DNA of 64,000 bases from the NCBI GenBank assembly GCA_004009845.1, contig RMBW01000069.1:103501-167500 (forward strand), in the 5' to 3' direction. Source of the stretch: Davidsoniella eucalypti (taxonomy: Eukaryota; Ascomycota; Sordariomycetes; Microascales; Ceratocystidaceae). The translations under genes and the position numbers were made by a program. The notes beneath the pieces were generated by a model that saw only the letters and a list, made by a program, of their open reading frames with translations, made no database searches and was not told where the DNA came from. Of the stretch, positions 60,795 to 64,000 are shown piece after piece; position 1 is the stretch's first letter; each line of letters starts with the position of its first letter.

Positions 60795-61109
60795 TTGAAG
60801 GACTTGCATATACGTGTTGTAGATTACGTAGCGTGGACGACGAGTATGCGTACTATTCGAACTGTGGCATCGTACATTCTTACAACCACCTACACAAACT
60901 TGTGTAACAACGCTTCGAATATAGAGTCAGCTGAGTTCGTAGTAGAATGCTATGAACGTCTGCGTCCTAGTATCATTCAAGCTGATAGATTCGAGCACGT
61001 GGATGAGTTCTGTGAGATCGACAACCCCATCAAATACATAGATGATGTTAAGCGTGAGTATGATGAATCGAAATGGCGCAGACACGTAAGTATATTCGAC
61101 AGAAGATAA
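60795..61109 (+). CDS. hypothetical ORF in AT-rich island
   Basis: An open frame of 104 codons starting with TTG; the first ATG is at about 60846 (MRTIRTVASYIL). It is more acidic and helical towards the C-terminus (EFCEIDNPIKYIDDVKREY). No family is recognised. It is convergent with the viral-like frames to its right and is followed by a hairpin. It may be a remnant of the same element, or chance. Confidence 0.3.
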   Translation: MKDLHIRVVDYVAWTTSMRTIRTVASYILTTTYTNLCNNASNIESAEFVVECYERLRPSIIQADRFEHVDEFCEIDNPIKYIDDVKREYDESKWRRHVSIFDRR

Positions 61110-61301
61110 TAAATAGTAGTCTATTCGATTATAGACCTGCATTCCGCTAAGTTGATAGCTGATATACTGTATGTTCCATCACAATATCCTACTTATGCTA
61201 TTATATATTAGTATAATTACACATGTTACGATAGATTAGTCTAATAATTAAGACTATGATCTGCAATTTGATATCTTACAATTAGTGATTTATATGTCAT
61301 G

Positions 61302-61340
61302 TGTTTTAAAACTTAAGCTTGAAACTTTAATTTTAAAACA
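61302..61340. terminator. hairpin between convergent frames
   Basis: Arms TGTTTTAAAA (61302-61311) and TTTTAAAACA (61331-61340) pair perfectly around a 19-nt loop. The loop itself has partial symmetry (cttaag...ctttaa). It lies between the 3' ends of a plus-strand and a minus-strand frame, where a bidirectional transcription stop would be expected. Confidence 0.45.
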
Positions 61341-61345
61341 AGAAA

Positions 61346-61522
61346 TCAACCAATATATAGCATATCTATATTGTCAACGAAATCCCCACAAATACAATCA
61401 TGTGTTCGATCTTTAGGATCTGAAACATCGCCAATATACACAGAGGGTTCAGCTACGTTCGTAATCGTCATATACTCCGATGTTCCAACTACAGGCTCAG
61501 TATAGACTTCATCTCCACCCAT
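61346..61522 (-). CDS. small acidic hypothetical ORF
   Basis: A 58-codon ATG-initiated frame (begins MGGDEVYTEPVVG, ends DNIDMLYIG) that is acidic and has two cysteines in CICGD. No family is known. It sits in line with the viral-like minus-strand frames, directly upstream of the hairpin. Its length makes coding status uncertain. Confidence 0.3.
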   Translation of the reverse strand: MGGDEVYTEPVVGTSEYMTITNVAEPSVYIGDVSDPKDRTHDCICGDFVDNIDMLYIG

Positions 61523-61679
61523 TTTATCTTAGCTATATTTGAACCATCTTCGCAACTATCCGTCTACATCTTTACACTACAACTATCTATTAATACAGTC
61601 AAATACAGATCCACATCCATAGATCGGAATTTTGGCTATATCCATAATGTCGAGTGCATCTGTTATGACGATGTGTAAA

Positions 61680-62898
61680 CTAAAAGTACCTACTATACAC
61701 TTTATATGTGGAATAAGATATCAAACCAGGTGTATTTATGAGGCCAGATAATGTTGCATTACATGGGACAACTTTCTTTCCACCAGTAACCAAATATTTG
61801 ACGCTTTTTATTACATGATTAACATTAATGTTCAATGTTTTACATAGCTTACCGAATTTCTTTACATCCGGTTTAAGAAGTATACGTGAAATATTTCCAG
61901 ATTTAGTATTCATTGTGAATATAGATTGACCATCACCCGTACCAACATTTAGGATTATAGTCTTATCACTACTATGTGAAGCAACTATTATATATATGAT
62001 GAGATACGTTTGTACATCAGATAAGAGCATTACGTCGACCATTATTGTCAAGATGTGTCTGAATAACGGCAATACCGCTATTTAGAGTAGTAATACTAGC
62101 ACTATTATCATTGGGTTTCTCCTTGTCGAAACGTCGGAATATCTCATGAATGTGAAACGTATGCATAGTGAATCTCACCTCATATATTTCTTTAGGATTA
62201 TCATTCTTTGGAGTTATGTTATCATAGAACATCTCTCTTATCCACCTAAACTTACTAGTTTACCTTTGTCAAATACTATTAATTCTATAAATTTGGTACT
62301 TTTTACCTTGAATGTTGACGTAGTTAGTATATGGATCAATAGATATTATACTATAATTAGCAAAAACATTAGACGAATAGGATAAATTATTAGGTGTCAT
62401 GATGAAGTACGGTCGTACTATAACACCCAAGTCTTTCGTGTAGGAAATATTTCTACATCGACTACCAGGACGCTTTTGTGATACGAATTTTCCGTCGAAT
62501 TGATATAATGCCAACATCTAATATACATTACACGAACTTTCCATAGCACCATATTAGAGAGCTCTTTCACCATCGACTTTAGGTGTACCTATAGTACCAA
62601 GTAAAGTATCTCTACTTACATCCCATGCTCTAGGTGTAAGATTCATGATAGTCTTGATTAAACTGGAGTCAACACATCTGGATAGTGTAGTTGGTAGATC
62701 ATATAAGTCAAAGAAATCTATAAGGAATAATTCTACATCTTCTGATGATGGAACTATGCCTATAAAGTATGATTGCACTATTGGACTCGATTCATTGACA
62801 TACATTAGGTTCCAATTTTCCATCTGAGGTATAATAGCATACTCACCGTAATTCACAATAGAAGAAACATCCCTTAAACGCTTTCGATGTGGTAACAA
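61680..62898 (-). pseudogene. broken viral-type mRNA capping enzyme (guanylyltransferase + methyltransferase) remnant
   Basis: Four minus-strand frames in series (62898-62554, 62517-62269, 62232-62017, 62072-61680) look like pieces of one protein. The first ends in TPKVDGERAL just before a stop; KVDGER is the KxDG nucleotidyltransferase motif of capping guanylyltransferases and ATP-dependent ligases, with the nucleophile Lys at about 62580-62578. The last piece carries IILNVGTGDGQSI, a methyltransferase motif I for SAM binding, then ISRILLKPD. A guanylyltransferase followed by a methyltransferase is the order in capping enzymes of large cytoplasmic DNA viruses and of linear virus-like plasmids of yeasts. 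Stops and frame changes separate the pieces, so no intact enzyme is encoded. A DNA ligase remnant explains the first motif but not the second. Base composition is far more AT-rich than the fungal genes. Confidence 0.5.
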
Positions 62899-62913
62899 CA
62901 GAATTTGTCAATT

Positions 62914-63525
62914 TTATGATGAGGCATTGATGCAAATTCTTGCTACATTCGTCAATTGATGTTCATTGCACGTATGAGTATAACTGTAATATACTGACGA
63001 TTTACCTTGTGATCGTACAAGGCACGATTTTCTGTATATGGGCATCATATTAAGCTTTGAATTGTCAATATTGTGACGCTTTATCGTTGTATACATAGTA
63101 TCACTCATGTTGCCACTAGTTGATACTACCCTTGAGCTACGTCTATGTCTTGTAGGTATAGGTACAAAGTTTGGGGCTTTAGACATCGGTTCAAATGATA
63201 TCACATCAGACTGTATGGGACAATTTGAACATACTCTTATGGTCATATGTGCCTCATCGGCACTTCTAGCTTGGTAATCGATATATGTAAGTATCGAATT
63301 GCATGATTTACACCTAGAGGGTTCATCAAGTACAAATTTGTCACCTAGAGTAGATAAAACTGTACCATGTGCATTTGATCCTTCGAAAGTTATCGGATTA
63401 ACATCAACTTTATCTCTATATGAATATCCACAACCCCATGTATTGCCATCATCAGAACACGCTATTACAGGTTTACCACCAATTGATTTACGAGTATTAT
63501 ATAAGTCTGTAGCGTGCACTGACAT
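62914..63525 (-). CDS. zinc-ribbon ORF resembling RNA polymerase Rpb9/TFIIS-type subunit
   Basis: An intact 203-codon frame from an ATG at 63525. The centre holds two Cys pairs, CKSC and CSNC, 24 residues apart, with CKSCNSILTY before and MTIRVCSNC after. This spacing and the hydrophobic pattern resemble the N-terminal zinc ribbon of Rpb9. A second Cys/His pair towards the C-terminus (YRKSC ... YSYTHTCNEH) may be a degenerate second ribbon. Virus-encoded transcription machineries often contain such a subunit or TFIIS, and the adjacent capping-enzyme remnant supports this. The fold is inferred by eye only. It could be any zinc-ribbon protein. It is one of the few unbroken frames here. Confidence 0.4.
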   Translation of the reverse strand: MSVHATDLYNTRKSIGGKPVIACSDDGNTWGCGYSYRDKVDVNPITFEGSNAHGTVLSTLGDKFVLDEPSRCKSCNSILTYIDYQARSADEAHMTIRVCSNCPIQSDVISFEPMSKAPNFVPIPTRHRRSSRVVSTSGNMSDTMYTTIKRHNIDNSKLNMMPIYRKSCLVRSQGKSSVYYSYTHTCNEHQLTNVARICINASS

Positions 63526-63811
63526 TCAAATGCATTATATATATATGAGAATAGTTAGGTAAAACCCACGATTGAGGTATTTGATATAGATGATATGACA
63601 TATTTCTTCTGTAATCTAACCCAGATTTGGATCTCATGATACGTCTGTACTCATCTTCATCATTGTTACGCAAACAATACATGCTAACTATGTATTGTTC
63701 CATTGTCAAATATTGAATTTCTTTGATGGTGAAAGCGAACTTTGGTAATATGCTGAGTTTAGACTCATCGTTAAGATTATCGCTTGAATCATTGTTTATA
63801 TAGAAGATGAT
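63497..63811 (-). CDS. ORF with NADAR-like pattern, possibly truncated
   Basis: The minus-strand frame is open between stops at about 63812 and 63499; its first ATG is near 63703. It reads FAFTIKEIQYLTMEQYIVSM, then an RRIMRSKS segment, then QSWVLPN. This resembles the F-x-I...Y-x-T-x-E-Q/H-Y ... W signature of NADAR (YbiA-like) domains, which act on ADP-ribose or NAD-related compounds and occur in some large viruses. The frame lacks a proper start and much of the usual 150-residue domain, so it is probably a fragment. The 3' end overlaps the start of the zinc-ribbon ORF by about 29 bases. Confidence 0.3.
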   Translation of the reverse strand: MIFYINNDSSDNLNDESKLSILPKFAFTIKEIQYLTMEQYIVSMYCLRNNDEDEYRRIMRSKSGLDYRRNMSYHLYQIPQSWVLPNYSHIYIMHLNVSARYRLI

Positions 63812-63828
63812 ATTGAATCATTTAGTGA

Positions 63829-64000
63829 TCAAGCAATAGACAAAAGAGTACACAAAAAGTGTATCCTACAGGTAGCACAGTACCTAAGGCTAGGGTTACG
63901 TCAATAGGATATGTTGAGTATGATGATATAAATAGGATTCAGACTATGAAGGTTAGAACTCTTGAAGAGTACTCTTGGTTAGTAGTCACTCTGATTGTTT
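63829..64000 (+). CDS. partial ORF, possible N-terminus of an RNA polymerase large subunit-like protein
   Basis: A plus-strand frame is open from the stop at 63826 to the window edge and reads KARVTSIGYVEYDDINRIQT followed by MKVRTLEEY. The pattern of a strand, then D-D-I-x-R-x-x-x-M/S-x-V, resembles the beginning of Rpb1-type subunits, where the first conserved block reads roughly x-I-x-F-x-V-x-S-x-x-E-I-R-x-x-S. No ATG precedes it except one at about 63946. It is cut by the end of the window. This is a weak call, made because its neighbours also look like transcription proteins. Confidence 0.25.

Noticed and set aside
62554..62898. ATP-dependent DNA ligase as the source of KVDGER
   Set aside because: Not fully excluded, but the downstream methyltransferase motif on the same strand fits a capping enzyme better.
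1..64000. CRISPR array, operons, bacterial-type promoters or ribosome binding sites
   Set aside because: Introns and gene families are fungal; no regularly spaced direct repeats were seen.

Overview
The window is nuclear DNA from a fungus, most likely a filamentous ascomycete. The genes are separated by pyrimidine-rich intergenic DNA and carry short GT-AG introns, mostly 54-116 bp, often with a CTAAC or CTGAC branch site. The families fit: RTA1 membrane proteins, a myosin-II heavy chain of about 2450 residues, GH72 cell-wall transglycosylase, GH43 arabinanase and S8 protease. I cannot fix the class or genus. Gene models below were joined by eye from open frames and splice sites. All coordinates are exact readings of this window, but no model has transcript support.

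Layout. 0.4-1.6 kb: RTA1-family membrane protein. 3.1-6.7 kb (minus): Red1/ZFC3H1-like zinc-finger protein of nuclear RNA elimination. 8.0-15.5 kb: myosin-II heavy chain. 16.2-17.3 kb: His/Cys-rich orphan. 18.3-21.4 kb: class 3 lipase with an uncertain 5' end that probably encodes membrane helices. 21.8-25.3 kb (minus): cytosolic isoleucyl-tRNA synthetase with a 6-nt microexon. 28.5-30.6 kb: Ser/Thr-rich single-pass membrane protein. 30.6-35.8 kb: gene-poor. 35.8-37.5 kb: GH72 GPI protein. 38.4-40.2 kb (minus): Elp3. 41.3-43.0 kb: succinyl-CoA ligase alpha. 44.0-44.9 kb (minus): Ubc1, head to head with Rpt2 at 45.6-47.2 kb. 47.5-52.5 kb: broken LINE retrotransposon pieces around a GH43 arabinanase gene. 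53.6-56.6 kb: an intact subtilase-fold protein that lacks catalytic Asp and His. 57.6-58.4 kb (minus): beta-carbonic anhydrase.

From about 59 kb to the right edge the sequence changes. It becomes AT-rich, has no recognisable fungal gene, and holds short broken frames. On the minus strand these include a nucleotidyltransferase motif (KVDGER) followed, after frame breaks, by a methyltransferase-like motif, as in fused viral mRNA-capping enzymes. Next to it are a two-pair zinc-ribbon ORF resembling an RNA polymerase Rpb9/TFIIS ribbon and an ORF with a NADAR-like pattern. A plus-strand frame running off the edge may be the start of a polymerase large subunit. I read this as a decayed piece of a cytoplasmic DNA virus or a linear virus-like plasmid endogenised in the fungal genome. 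It is the most interesting part of the window and also the least certain.

Most genes are ordinary housekeeping functions: translation, proteasome, tRNA modification, TCA cycle, cytokinesis and cell wall. Unusual points are the viral-like island, the pseudo-subtilase, the microexon, an exon carrying only ATG in RPT2, the tRNA/LINE composite and the dispersed inverted repeat.
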